Source: AP-15 sp963777435 (GTDB lineage Bacteria > Pseudomonadota > Alphaproteobacteria > ATCC43930 > CGMCC-115725). Taken from it: 64,000 bases of DNA. Position numbers and translations under genes: made by a program. How positions within the stretch are numbered: the stretch's first letter is position 1; each line of letters starts with the position of its first letter. This document shows positions 27,984-36,967 of the stretch, in pieces. The DNA is taken from NCBI GenBank assembly GCA_963777435.1, contig CAVZQT010000002.1, forward strand, positions 682,001 to 746,000, given 5' to 3'. The notes beneath the pieces are model-generated. The model was not told where the DNA came from. It made no database searches and was given only the letters and a program-made list of their open reading frames with translations.

Positions 27984-29105
27984 TCAGCGCGCGCGCGCGG
28001 CCGCAAGAGCCGGCCAGCGAACACCGAAGCGGATTCCACGATGCCGCAAGATCATCAAGCCAACCACGAACGGTAACAGGTTGATCACGTACATAAGCGG
28101 GATCGCCTGTTCAAAGCGAGCCGCCAGATTATTCACGCCGAGGCTAGCTGTCTCAAACAGGAACGCGACGGCGATTGCGAGCATGACGCGGTTGACCTGC
28201 CCGCGGCGACTGAATTCGCCGGGCAGCAGACAGGCGAGCGGAATCAGTGAAAAGCCGAGAACCGACAGCGGCGCCAAAAGCCGCTGATGCGCCTCCATAA
28301 TAAAGCTCCGCCGGATCAGCAGATCATGGGTCTTCGGGAACATCAGTTCTCCCAGGAAACGTTCTTCAGCACCGCGAAAGCGCACGACCGGGGCATCTTG
28401 CAAGCTGCCGAGATCGAGGGTGTAGCGCTGGAACGTCAGAACCGACAGTTTGCGGGTTTGAGGGTCGAATTGCTGTCGGTTTCCATTCAGCATGATAATC
28501 CGCGAACCGGCAGGCGTGTCGACAAACGCGGCACGCTCGGCAAGGATCGTGACCGGTCGTTGTGGGTCGCGGTTGTCGTTGATCAGCAAGCCGACGACGT
28601 TTCCGTTGGTGTCTCGGTTGCGAATGTAAATTGTCAGCTTGTCCGAGACCGTCGTGAAGGTTCCCTCTTGGATCAAGCTTGAGACAAAGCGATTTCGGAT
28701 TTCGAACTGCAAGTCTTTGAATGCTCGGCTGGTCACCGGCAGCACATAAAGCGACAGGCTCATCAATATTGCAAAGGCGATTGCGGCCAGAATCAGAACC
28801 GGGCGGGCAAGCGACATCGGCCCCAACCCCGCCGCACGCATGACGACCAGTTCGCTCTCCGTAGTCAGCCGGTTGAAGGTGAGCAGCACCGCGATAAAGA
28901 GGCCAATCGGCAGCACGATGTCGAGAAACCGCGGTAGGATCAGCATCGCCAAGTAAAGGAAGACGTCGAGGGATAGTCCACGGTTGACGATCAGGTCAAT
29001 CAGCGGCAGTGACTGGGCGAGCCAAACCGCCGCGCTGAGCGCCGCCGTCACGAAAATCATGACGCCGAAGCACTGGCGTAAGATATATCGGGTGAGCCCG
29101 TTCAT
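27984..29105 (-). CDS. lptF: LPS export ABC transporter permease LptF
   Basis: A 373-residue partner permease of LptG. The start MNGLTRYILRQCFGVMIFV, the coupling helix RLTTESELVVMRAAGLG and the periplasmic jellyroll domain are all present. ATG 29105 is chosen. The longer frame upstream is low-complexity and overlaps the divergent glycosyltransferase. It is first in lptF-lptG-lptD-surA-pdxA-rsmA. Confidence 0.95.
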   Translation of the reverse strand: MNGLTRYILRQCFGVMIFVTAALSAAVWLAQSLPLIDLIVNRGLSLDVFLYLAMLILPRFLDIVLPIGLFIAVLLTFNRLTTESELVVMRAAGLGPMSLARPVLILAAIAFAILMSLSLYVLPVTSRAFKDLQFEIRNRFVSSLIQEGTFTTVSDKLTIYIRNRDTNGNVVGLLINDNRDPQRPVTILAERAAFVDTPAGSRIIMLNGNRQQFDPQTRKLSVLTFQRYTLDLGSLQDAPVVRFRGAEERFLGELMFPKTHDLLIRRSFIMEAHQRLLAPLSVLGFSLIPLACLLPGEFSRRGQVNRVMLAIAVAFLFETASLGVNNLAARFEQAIPLMYVINLLPFVVGLMILRHRGIRFGVRWPALAAARAR

Positions 29106-29275
29106 CGACGCGCGATCATAGGCAGGCGGCCCGGCGCCGGCCAGAGCAATGCGCCGCCTACTTCGGAGATCAATGGGCTGATAGGTTTTGGTCAGTCCCT
29201 CGGCTATCAACCCACCTCTTCGCAATAGGGCAGGAATGTCGTGGCATCTGCAGTTCGCCGGGCGGGAGCGAGTCG

Positions 29276-30850
29276 ATGACGTCACCGGCGCGCGAAATCG
29301 CCGCTGATGTTGGACCAACAGGCGCGAACGCCTCGCTCGCTGGAGCAACACCGCCGGGACCCGTCAGGCCGCATAGGGTTTTAGCTGTTTCAGCTGGTAC
29401 CCCGTCGACTTGGCCGATTGCGGGCGTAGCGGCGGCGCTGGCGCTGCTGACCGGGTTGCGGCTAGTGCTGGCTGGCTTGCTGCCGCTGACACCCGATGAG
29501 GCCTATTACTGGGTCTGGTCGCGCGCCTTAGCGCCGGGCTATCCCGATCACCCTCCGATGGTGGCGCTCTGGATCCGCGCGGGAACGTGGATTGCAGGCG
29601 ACACCGCACTCGGGGTCCGCCTGTTCGGGCCGCTTTCCGCGGCGCTCGGTTCGGTGCTGCTGTGGGATGCGGCAGAGCGTTTGGCGCCGGGTCGCAACGC
29701 CGGCATTTGGGTAATCTTGCTGCTCAACGCGATGCTGCTGACCGGTGCCGGAGCGATCATCGCGACACCCGATTCGCCCCTGCTCTTGTTCTGGACTTTG
29801 GCGCTGTGGGCGATGGCGCGAATCATCGCCGGTGGTTCGGGCGCGTGGTGGCTCGCGGTCGGCTTCTTCGTGGGTCTCGCGACGGCAAGCAAGTATACGG
29901 CGGTGTTGCTGGCATTTGGCATTGTCCTGTGGCTGATTGCGGCAGGACGAGCCTGGCTGGGGCGGCGCGAGCCCTATATCGGCGCGGCCTTGGCGGTGAT
30001 CGTGTTCGGGCCGGTATTGTGGTGGAACGCGACCCATGAATGGGTCAGTTTTCTGCGGCAGGGCGGGCGGGCCGGCAGCTGGTCGCCGGATCGAGCGCCG
30101 CAGTACCTGCTCGAGCTTATCGGCGGCCAGATCGCCCTTGCCACGCCGCTGATTTTCCTGCTCTACGCCGCTGGAACGGCGCTGGCGGCACGCTCTGCCT
30201 GGCGGACGCGTGATCCGACCTGGAACTTGCTCGCGATCCTCAGCCTTTTCCCGATGCTGGTCTTCATTCAGCATGCGATCGGCGATCGGGTCCAACCGAA
30301 TTGGCCCGCGATAATCTATCCCGCCGCTGCGATCGCGGCGGCGGGGTTGAGCGGCCGTTTCTGGGATCGGCTGCGACTCCCGGCTATCGCCCTTGGCCTG
30401 TTGATGACCGGCGCCGTCTATGTCCAGGCGGCTTTTATGCCGCTCGCTCTGCCGCCGAAGCTCGACCCGATCGCGCTTCAGATGTCCGGTTGGCGGGGTC
30501 TCGCCGCCGCTGTCGAAGACGCCCGCCGCTCGACCGGCGCCAGCTTTGTTGCGGCCGACAATTACGGCCTTGCCGCGGAATTGGCCCGCCAACTCCCGGC
30601 GGCTGTGCCGGTGATCGCGATCGGTCCCCGCTGGTCAAGCTTTAACCTGCCCGCCGCCGCAGTCGATGGCATGACCGGCCTCCTGGTCCAATCCGCGCAT
30701 CATGCCGCACCCATCTGGCGCGCGGACGGGGTGATCGGGACCGTTGTGCGCGAAAGCCGCGGGGTCTTGGTTGAACGCTACCGGCTCTATCGCGTGCGCC
30801 CCGATCATTCGACGAGCGCCGCGCTTTTGCCGCGTCCGCCGCGCCTGTAA
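29276..30850 (+). CDS. ArnT/PMT-like GT-C glycosyltransferase (GT83-like)
   Basis: A 524-residue inner-membrane protein with about ten to twelve helices. The first periplasmic loop motif TPDEAYYWVWSRALAPGYPDHPP is the acidic/aromatic active-site region of the GT-C PMT_2/ArnT group, which uses polyprenyl-phosphate sugars. ATASKYTAVLLAFG and HEWVSFLRQGGR follow as in this family. It probably decorates lipid A or another envelope glycan, which fits its position next to the lpt operon. The exact sugar is unknown. It is divergent from lptF. Confidence 0.87.
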   Translation: MTSPAREIAADVGPTGANASLAGATPPGPVRPHRVLAVSAGTPSTWPIAGVAAALALLTGLRLVLAGLLPLTPDEAYYWVWSRALAPGYPDHPPMVALWIRAGTWIAGDTALGVRLFGPLSAALGSVLLWDAAERLAPGRNAGIWVILLLNAMLLTGAGAIIATPDSPLLLFWTLALWAMARIIAGGSGAWWLAVGFFVGLATASKYTAVLLAFGIVLWLIAAGRAWLGRREPYIGAALAVIVFGPVLWWNATHEWVSFLRQGGRAGSWSPDRAPQYLLELIGGQIALATPLIFLLYAAGTALAARSAWRTRDPTWNLLAILSLFPMLVFIQHAIGDRVQPNWPAIIYPAAAIAAAGLSGRFWDRLRLPAIALGLLMTGAVYVQAAFMPLALPPKLDPIALQMSGWRGLAAAVEDARRSTGASFVAADNYGLAAELARQLPAAVPVIAIGPRWSSFNLPAAAVDGMTGLLVQSAHHAAPIWRADGVIGTVVRESRGVLVERYRLYRVRPDHSTSAALLPRPPRL

Positions 30851-31022
30851 TCATGAAGGCAAGCTTCTAGACGGTCAGAGGGCGGCAAAGGGTGTTGCAA
30901 GACCGGGTCGTGCCCACGATCCCTGGCGCGAACGGCCCTGGCCAAATATATCTAGTCGTCGAACCGTATTCCGTTCCGCGGTCTGCTGCTGCGTTGCCGC
31001 GATGTTAATTCGAGGTCGCTTG

Positions 31023-32531
31023 ATGAAGATCAGTTTTAACAAGCCGGACCTGCCCCGTTCCGGAGCTGCTGTCGTTGGAATTTGGGAGGAGAAGGTATTG
31101 TCACCTTCTGCTCGCCGGCTCGACGAGGCGACCGATGGAGCGATTACGCGCGCGCTCGCGAGTGCCGCCCGCTTCCACGGAAAAAAGGGCGAACTGCTGC
31201 CGATCATCGCACCGGCGAAGCTGCCGCTCAGCCGTATTGTCCTGGCCGGCCTCGGCAAGCTCGAAAAGGTGAGTCCGCGCATCTTCCAGGAAGTGGGTGG
31301 AGCGCTGGCGGCGCATTTGAACAATGCCGGGGAGAGCGAAGCGACGATTGCGGTCGATGTGGCGGAGGGCGTTCCGGTCGCTGCCGCCGACGCGGCGGCC
31401 GCGGTCGCGCTCGGAACGCAGCTGCGCGCGTACCGCTTCGACCGCTACAAGACGAAGGAGAAGCCCGAGAAAAAGCCGTCCTTGCGACAGCTGACGATTG
31501 CCACCGATGCCGCTGAAGCGGCGCAGCTCGCCTACCAAAGCCTCGAAAAGACGGCCGAGGCCGTTTGGTTTACGCGCGATCTCGTGTCTGAGCCGGGCAA
31601 TGTGATCTACCCGGAAACTCTAGCCGAGCAGGCCCGCACGCTCGAAAAACTCGGCGTCGAGGTCGAGGTGCTCGATGAAGCGGCAATTCGTGAGCTGGGG
31701 ATGGGAGCGTTGCTCGGCGTCGCCCAGGGCAGCGCCAAGCCGCCGCGGCTCGTCGTCATGCAATGGCGTGGCGCGAGCCAGGCAGGTAGCCAGCCGGGGC
31801 CGGTCGCCTTTATCGGTAAGGGGGTCACCTTCGATACCGGCGGCATCTCGATCAAGCCCGCCGCCGGTATGGGCGAAATGAAGTGGGATATGGCCGGCTC
31901 GGCAGTCGTCATCGGACTGATGCGCCTGTTGGCGGCGCGCAAGGCGAAGGTCAATGCGGTCGGTGTCGTCGGCCTGGTCGAGAATATGCCCTCCGGTACG
32001 GCGCAGCGGCCCGGCGACATCGTCACCTCGATGTCCGGCCAAACGATCGAAGTGTTGAATACCGACGCCGAAGGTCGGCTCGTCCTGGCGGATGCGATGT
32101 GGTACTGCCAAGACCGCTTCAAGCCGCGGCTGATGATCGACCTTGCGACCTTGACGGGTGCGATCATTGTCGCTCTCGGGCACCACAACGCCGGGCTGTT
32201 TGCCAACGATGACGAGTTGGCAACGCGGCTGATCGAGGCGGGTAAGGCAGTGGGTGAAGAGGTTTGGCGGCTGCCGCTCGCCGAAGCCTACGACCGCGAC
32301 ATCGATAGCGACGCCGCCGACGTCAAGAATATCGGCGGCGGGCGCGCCGGCGGCAGCATTACCGCCGCCCAATTCCTGCAGCGCTTTGTGAATAAGGTGC
32401 CCTGGGCGCACTTGGACATCGCCGGAATGGCATGGTCGAGCAAGGATGCGCCGACCGTGCCCAAAGGGGCGACCGCGTTCGGCATGCGCCTGCTCGATCG
32501 TTTCGTGGCGCAGTTTTACGAGAAGGAATAA
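31023..32531 (+). CDS. pepA: Leucyl aminopeptidase (cytosol aminopeptidase, M17)
   Basis: A 502-residue dizinc aminopeptidase, normally a hexamer. The catalytic C-domain shows GKGVTFDTGGISIKP (metal Lys/Asp), NTDAEGRLVLADA (Asp, Glu, catalytic Arg) and DLATLTGA. Some PepA proteins also bind DNA and act in site-specific recombination and transcription. ATG 31023 follows GAGG at nine bases. In alphaproteobacteria pepA is normally followed by holC and ndk. Here a two-gene cassette separates them. Confidence 0.96.
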   Translation: MKISFNKPDLPRSGAAVVGIWEEKVLSPSARRLDEATDGAITRALASAARFHGKKGELLPIIAPAKLPLSRIVLAGLGKLEKVSPRIFQEVGGALAAHLNNAGESEATIAVDVAEGVPVAAADAAAAVALGTQLRAYRFDRYKTKEKPEKKPSLRQLTIATDAAEAAQLAYQSLEKTAEAVWFTRDLVSEPGNVIYPETLAEQARTLEKLGVEVEVLDEAAIRELGMGALLGVAQGSAKPPRLVVMQWRGASQAGSQPGPVAFIGKGVTFDTGGISIKPAAGMGEMKWDMAGSAVVIGLMRLLAARKAKVNAVGVVGLVENMPSGTAQRPGDIVTSMSGQTIEVLNTDAEGRLVLADAMWYCQDRFKPRLMIDLATLTGAIIVALGHHNAGLFANDDELATRLIEAGKAVGEEVWRLPLAEAYDRDIDSDAADVKNIGGGRAGGSITAAQFLQRFVNKVPWAHLDIAGMAWSSKDAPTVPKGATAFGMRLLDRFVAQFYEKE

Positions 32532-32547
32532 TAAAGACATAATACTA

Positions 32548-32959
32548 ATGGTGCAAAGGCGCGATGATCGGATCAATGTTCGGCGACACCCGATTGCCGA
32601 ACTCGACGTATTTGAGGTGAGCAGCGGAAGAGCTCGATCAGCTGGAACGCGCTGGACTGCACGGCGCTGAGTTGTTCGGCTTTCTGATATTCGGCTTTTC
32701 GGTTGGCATCAGCCTGACGGCGACGTTGGCAACCGTCGCCATCCATTCAGATCGCTTATTTGAGAGCTTTTTGATTGTCACAATCTTAGCTTACGTGGTG
32801 GGAGCATTCTTTGGGGTCAGATGGTTCTTGGAGCGACGATCATCTAAGACGGTCGCGCAGAGAATACGAAGCCGCGTTGGCCCGATCGGTGACGATGAGG
32901 CGGGTATAGAACCAACCGGCTCGGGGACCGAGTCAGAGAGATCGAGGACCGAAGGATAG
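32548..32959 (+). CDS. Small two-TM membrane protein paired with Cas2-like gene, frameshifted
   Basis: No named family is recognised. The N-terminal cytoplasmic part (residues about 1-40) ends in ELDVFEVSS, then EELDQLERAGLHGAELF, followed by two hydrophobic segments (about residues 44-65 and 73-95) and a charged tail. The two halves are in different frames. Deleting one G at 32626/32627 joins them into 136 residues. The stop lies 5 bp before the Cas2-like ATG, whose Shine-Dalgarno is inside this gene, so the pair is one operon. It starts only 16 bp after pepA. Confidence 0.6.
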
Positions 32960-32964
32960 CACTC

Positions 32965-33236
32965 ATGCTGCTTCAGATATCGTATGACCTCAGAAACCGG
33001 GATCGGGACTACGAGGACCTCTATGAAGAGATCAAACGGCAAGGCCGATGGTGGCATTATCTAAAATCAACATGGATTGTAGAGACACATAAGTCACCGA
33101 GACAGGTGGTCGACGATCTTGATGAGTTTCTGTCTCGCGGCGATAGGTTAGTGGTGTCAGAAATCGGGCGATTTGATGGTACTCACCAGAGAATGCGTGG
33201 AGCTGGCTCGAGAGGCATAGAGAAACGCACAGCTGA
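32965..33236 (+). CDS. Cas2-like (SinR-type) small protein, frameshifted near its end
   Basis: The N-terminus LLQISYDLRNRDRDYEDLYE followed by RWWHYLKSTWIVETHKSP is the ferredoxin-like fold of the VapD/Cas2 superfamily as seen in stand-alone SinR-like proteins. There is no Cas1 and no CRISPR array. Around 33174-33179 the frame slips: in the next frame WYSPENAWSWLERHRETHS and a stop (TGA 33234-33236) complete a normal protein of about 90 residues. Without correction the frame reads on into holC. The function is unknown. Nuclease, toxin or RNA-binding roles are all possible. Confidence 0.65.
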
Positions 33237-33264
33237 CCACTTCGAATTCTATTTGAGTAGCCGC

Positions 33265-33711
33265 GTGGCGGAAGTCGGATTCTATCATCTGTTGTCGACA
33301 CCACTCGAGCGGGCATTGCCGAAATTGCTCGAGCGGGCGCGCGCGCAGGGTTATCCGATTGTCGTCCGTGCCGGCACGGTCGAGCGCGTCGCCCAACTCG
33401 ATTCGGTGCTGTGGACCTTTGAAGAGGCGAGCTTTTTGCCGCACGGTACGGCTCGCGACGGCAATCCCGCGGCGCAGACGATTTGGTTAACCGAGCGCGA
33501 CGACAACCCAAACCAAGCGACAATGTTGGTCCTGATCGACGGTCTCGAAGCGATCGACTTGTCGGCTTTCGCGCGCTGCGCCGACATTTTCGACGGCAAT
33601 GACGAGAGCGCGGTGGTGGCCGCCCGCGGGCGCTGGCGCCGCGCGCGCGATGCGGGTCACAACTTGACCTATTGGCAACAGACTGAGACCGGTTGGGAAC
33701 GCCGCGCCTGA
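33265..33711 (+). CDS. holC: DNA polymerase III chi subunit
   Basis: A clamp-loader accessory subunit that links the replicase to single-strand binding protein. EVGFYHLLSTPLERALPKLL, LWTFEEASFLPHGTA, TERDDNPNQATMLVLIDG and IFDGNDESAVVAARGRW are typical. GTG 33265 gives 148 aa, the family length, although its ribosome site is weak. The frame is open upstream through the Cas2-like gene, producing an apparent 248-residue fusion. This is better explained by the frame slip in that gene. Confidence 0.88.
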   Translation: MAEVGFYHLLSTPLERALPKLLERARAQGYPIVVRAGTVERVAQLDSVLWTFEEASFLPHGTARDGNPAAQTIWLTERDDNPNQATMLVLIDGLEAIDLSAFARCADIFDGNDESAVVAARGRWRRARDAGHNLTYWQQTETGWERRA

Positions 33712-33793
33712 CCCAAGGCAGGTTTGCCGGCGATTGCCGCGATGCCGATCGGGCGGTATAACCCCGGCCGCTCGCCGATCGTGAAAGGTGCCG

Positions 33794-34217
33794 ATGGCCA
33801 CTGAACGGACGTTGTCGATCCTCAAACCCGACGCCACACGGCGCAACCTGACCGGCGCGATCAATGATCGCTTCGAACGGCGAGGTCTGCGCATAGTCGC
33901 CCAGAAGCGGCTGCACCTCAGCAAGGAACAGGCCGAGCAATTCTATGCGGTGCACGCGGAGCGGCCGTTTTTTCGCAGCCTCGTCGACTTCATGACCTCC
34001 GGGCCCGTTGTCGCGCAGGTGCTGCAAGGGCCCGATGCGGTTGCGGTCAACCGCGAGATAATGGGCGCTACCGACCCCGCCAAGGCAGCGTCTGGGACGA
34101 TCCGCAAGGACTTCGCCGAGTTCGATTGAAGCGAATTCGGTGCACGGCTCCGATTCGCTGGAAAATGCGGCGCAGGAGATCGCTTTCTTCTTCTCGGCGA
34201 TCGAAATTTTTACCTAG
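33794..34217 (+). CDS. ndk: Nucleoside diphosphate kinase, frameshifted before the active site
   Basis: Ndk transfers phosphate between nucleoside di- and triphosphates through a phosphohistidine. The N-terminus ATERTLSILKPDATRRN and the block GPVVAQVLQGPDAVAVNREIMG are canonical. The frame ends early at 34129. With one T removed at 34121/34122 it continues SIEANSVHGSDSLENAAQEI, which contains the catalytic His (in NSVHGS), and stops at 34217. The corrected length is exactly 140 aa, the family norm. As written, the product of about 111 aa would be inactive. Confidence 0.92.
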
Positions 34218-35491
34218 TGCAACTCAGCGGGCGTTCCGAGGCTAGCGGCAGCGCTCGTACGCCGCTCCGATCGAATGCGCCGGCGAAAAGGTTCGCTCCG
34301 GGATTGGCCTCATCTCTAGAGGCCGGTCTTTGCCTAGTGGCCCTGTTATTTTTGCCGCTGCTGGTCGTGGTGCCGCGCGGCATCGCCGCGCTCGCGACGG
34401 TAGCGATGGTGATCGGCGGCGGATTGATGCTTTCACAAAGTCGCCGCCCGATCTTAACCGATGCGTCAGGCATTCCCGCGGCGCTTTTTGGGATGTTGAC
34501 GGTCTGGGGCCTTTTGTCGGCACTGTGGTCGCACGATCCGAGGCACGCGCTGCCGCAAGCAGCCAACGTCGCCGGTCTGGTTGTCGCCGCGGTGGCCATG
34601 GCATCTTCTAGCTTGGTTTCCGCCCCGCGGCGGCTGATTGCGTTTCTGCTCGCGGGTTTTGCCATCGCGCTCCTGATGGCGACGGTCGATCTCGTGCTGG
34701 ACGGCGCAATCAGCAAGCCGTTCTCGGACCGAGTTTATCAGCCTGCCTGGCTCAACCAGGTCTCCGTGGCGTTTGCGATCCTACTATTGCCCGCGAGCGC
34801 CGTGCTAATCACGGCGGGGTACAACCTTTCCGGGCTGCTGTTCGCCGTCAGCCGTCACCGGAACGGTTTTTGTGCTCGTTGGAACCGCAGCAAAGGTGGC
34901 GCTTGCTTGCGGAATACCCGTAGCGCTGCTTTGCTATTGCCAGCGTGCTGCCGTAACTCGTGTTGCGGCCGTTCTCTCAGTTCTTGTTATCGTCACTGCG
35001 CCGTTAACATTTGCTCGGATCGACCATTGGGCGGGGTTCGTCTACACCGCTGACGCGGTAAAACTGTCGGCCGGACACCGTTTACTGATCTGGTCTTTTG
35101 TCGGGGATCGCATTGCCGAGCATCCGCTGCGCGGCTGGGGGCTCGAACTCTTCGCGCTCGATCCCCGGCGGCAGCGATCCCATTCGCACCGATGAAACCT
35201 GGCTGCCGCTGCACCCGCACAACGCTGCTCTCCAGATCTGGCTCGAACTCGGTGTGCCGGGCGCGGTGTTGTTCGGATTGCTGGGTGGCTGGTTTTGGCT
35301 TGCGGTCGGCCGCGCCCGATTGGCCGCGCCTCTACGCTGCGGCGGCGTGCGGCAGTCTTGCCACCGCGTTTGTTGCGTCTGCCGCCACCTATGGCATCTG
35401 GCAAGAGTGGTGGCAGGGCAGCTTGGCAATTTCACTCTTTTTGGTGCTGGTCATGGCGCGAGTGGCGATGGCCGGCAGCGAGCGGCGATAA
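34217..35491 (+). pseudogene. O-antigen ligase/polymerase-like membrane protein, three frameshifts
   Basis: A polytopic Wzy/WaaL-type protein broken into four frames. Part 1 (34217 to about 34830) has several membrane helices. Part 2 contains RLLIWSFVGDRIAEHPLRGWGLE. Part 3 contains DETWLPLHPHNAALQIWLELGVPGA, the periplasmic-loop His motif of the ligase family. Part 4 contains LYAAAACGSLATAFVASA and ends at 35491. The shifts lie near 34820-34850, 35150 and 35329. Each is repaired by deleting one base, giving about 423 residues. It would join O-antigen to lipid A-core if intact. The next gene starts within its stop (TAATG). Confidence 0.8.
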
Positions 35492-36573
35492 TGCGTGTCT
35501 TTACCACCCTGCCGATGCGTCATTGGCGTGACGCCGCGCCTTTCGCGTTGGCGGCCGAAGAAGCCGGGTTCGACGGCTTGATGACGGCCGAGCTGGGCCA
35601 CGACCCGTTCGCCCCGCTCGCTTTCGCGGCTCTTGCCACCCGGCATATTGTCCTGACAACCTCAGTCGCGGTCGCTTTTCCGCGCAGCCCGACGGCAATC
35701 GCAAGCCAAGCCTGGGATCTCCATGCGAATTCGAGCGGGCGCTTTGTTCTCGGATTGGGGAGCCAGGTAAAGGGACACAACGAGCGCCGATTTGGCATTG
35801 CATGGAGCCCGCCGGCGCCGCGGTTGCGGGACTATGTGCTTGCCCTGCGCGCGATCTGGCGTTGCTGGGAAACCGGCGGACGGCTCAATTACCAGGGATC
35901 GCACTATCAGCTGACACTGATGACCCCGGATTTTTCGCCGGAACCCACCGGGCTGCCACCTATACCAGTCGCCATTGCCGCGGTTGGCGAGGGCATGTTG
36001 CGAGTCGCGGGCGAGGTGTGCGATGGGGTGCGGCTCCATCCGCTGTGCTCGCGGCGGTATCTTGAGGAAGTATGCCTGCCGCAAATCCACGAGGGGATGC
36101 GACGCGGCGGCCGCGAGCGGCGGCATTTCGACCTGCATGGCGGTGGCTTCGTCGTCACTGGGCCGGATGAGGCGGCGGTGGCTGCCGGTCTCGACCAGGT
36201 CCGGCGCCGGGTAGCCTTTTACGGCTCGACCCGCACCTACCGCCCGATCCTGGCATTGCACGGGCTCGACGAACTGGGGCTCAAGCTTCATCGCCTTTCG
36301 GTCGAGCAGCGCTGGGATCAAATGGCGGCGCAAGTACGTGACGATACCGTTCGGCTGTTTGCCGCTTGCGGCACTTATCGCGACATTGCGGCGGCGATCG
36401 AGGCACGTTTTGGTGGGCTCGCCGATTCGATTGATGTGAACTTTGCGGCCGACGCTCCGGCAGAGCTGCAGCGTGAGCTGCTGAGCGATATTCGCCGTAT
36501 CCCGATCGAGTTCGCCGGGTTCCTGACCGACCAGCCGGTTAATACTGGTGGATCAGCAGGACCCCGCTGCTGA
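35491..36573 (+). CDS. LLM-class (luciferase-like) flavin/F420-dependent oxidoreductase
   Basis: A 360-residue TIM-barrel monooxygenase-like protein. Family features are HWRDAAPFALAAEEAGFDGLMTAE near the start, TSVAVAFPRSPTAIASQAWDL, GRFVLGLGSQVKGHNERRF and RLRDYVLALRAIWRCWETGG. It resembles the subgroup annotated as probable F420-dependent oxidoreductases, but cofactor use cannot be read here. The start overlaps the broken O-antigen ligase stop. The last 35 bp overlap the end of the convergent small transporter gene. Confidence 0.85.
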   Translation: MRVFTTLPMRHWRDAAPFALAAEEAGFDGLMTAELGHDPFAPLAFAALATRHIVLTTSVAVAFPRSPTAIASQAWDLHANSSGRFVLGLGSQVKGHNERRFGIAWSPPAPRLRDYVLALRAIWRCWETGGRLNYQGSHYQLTLMTPDFSPEPTGLPPIPVAIAAVGEGMLRVAGEVCDGVRLHPLCSRRYLEEVCLPQIHEGMRRGGRERRHFDLHGGGFVVTGPDEAAVAAGLDQVRRRVAFYGSTRTYRPILALHGLDELGLKLHRLSVEQRWDQMAAQVRDDTVRLFAACGTYRDIAAAIEARFGGLADSIDVNFAADAPAELQRELLSDIRRIPIEFAGFLTDQPVNTGGSAGPRC

Positions 36574-36883
36574 TCAGCGCAATGCCGCCAATTTGCGGCG
36601 AACCAAACGGCTCGCCCCACAGCATGTGGGCGAGCAGCGCCACGATCGCATAACTCACCGAGACCGAAGGAAACGCCAGCGAAAGCGGGATGCGCTTCAA
36701 CGCTATAATATAGCACAATGCCGCGACGAAGTAGATGGCGAGCCCAAGGACGGTCAACGGGTCTAAAAACTGGGCGCCAATTGTTGCAGAACTGTTGGCA
36801 GCCGTTTTCAACGTGATCTGACCGACGATCCCGAGCAAGATCGATACTGCGAGGCAGGTGTAATAGGCCAACTCGGTCATCAT
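36539..36883 (-). CDS. Small four-TM EamA/SMR-type transporter protein
   Basis: A 114-residue protein with four hydrophobic helices, LGIVGQITLKTAANSS in the first loop, and the end-piece GEPFGSPQIGGIALISSGVLLI typical of the SMR/half-EamA group (ArnE/F-like flippase subunits or multidrug exporters). Its location beside sugar-transfer genes favours a lipid-linked-sugar or lipid flippase role, an inference. It is convergent with, and overlaps, the LLM oxidoreductase. Confidence 0.8.
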   Translation of the reverse strand: MMTELAYYTCLAVSILLGIVGQITLKTAANSSATIGAQFLDPLTVLGLAIYFVAALCYIIALKRIPLSLAFPSVSVSYAIVALLAHMLWGEPFGSPQIGGIALISSGVLLIHQY

Positions 36884-36967
36884 TGCATTTGGGTACCGCG
36901 TTGATGCACGTTGGGGAGTTTACCTTTCCGACCTGAAATCTTTGTTGCCGAGCACGATTCTTCCGAA

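Noticed and set aside
32965..33236. CRISPR-Cas locus suggested by a Cas2-like protein
   Set aside because: No Cas1, no effector and no repeat-spacer array anywhere in the window. The sequence fits stand-alone SinR-type proteins.
33032..34027. Minus-strand frame opposite holC and ndk
   Set aside because: Shadow of conserved plus-strand genes with no recognisable protein text.
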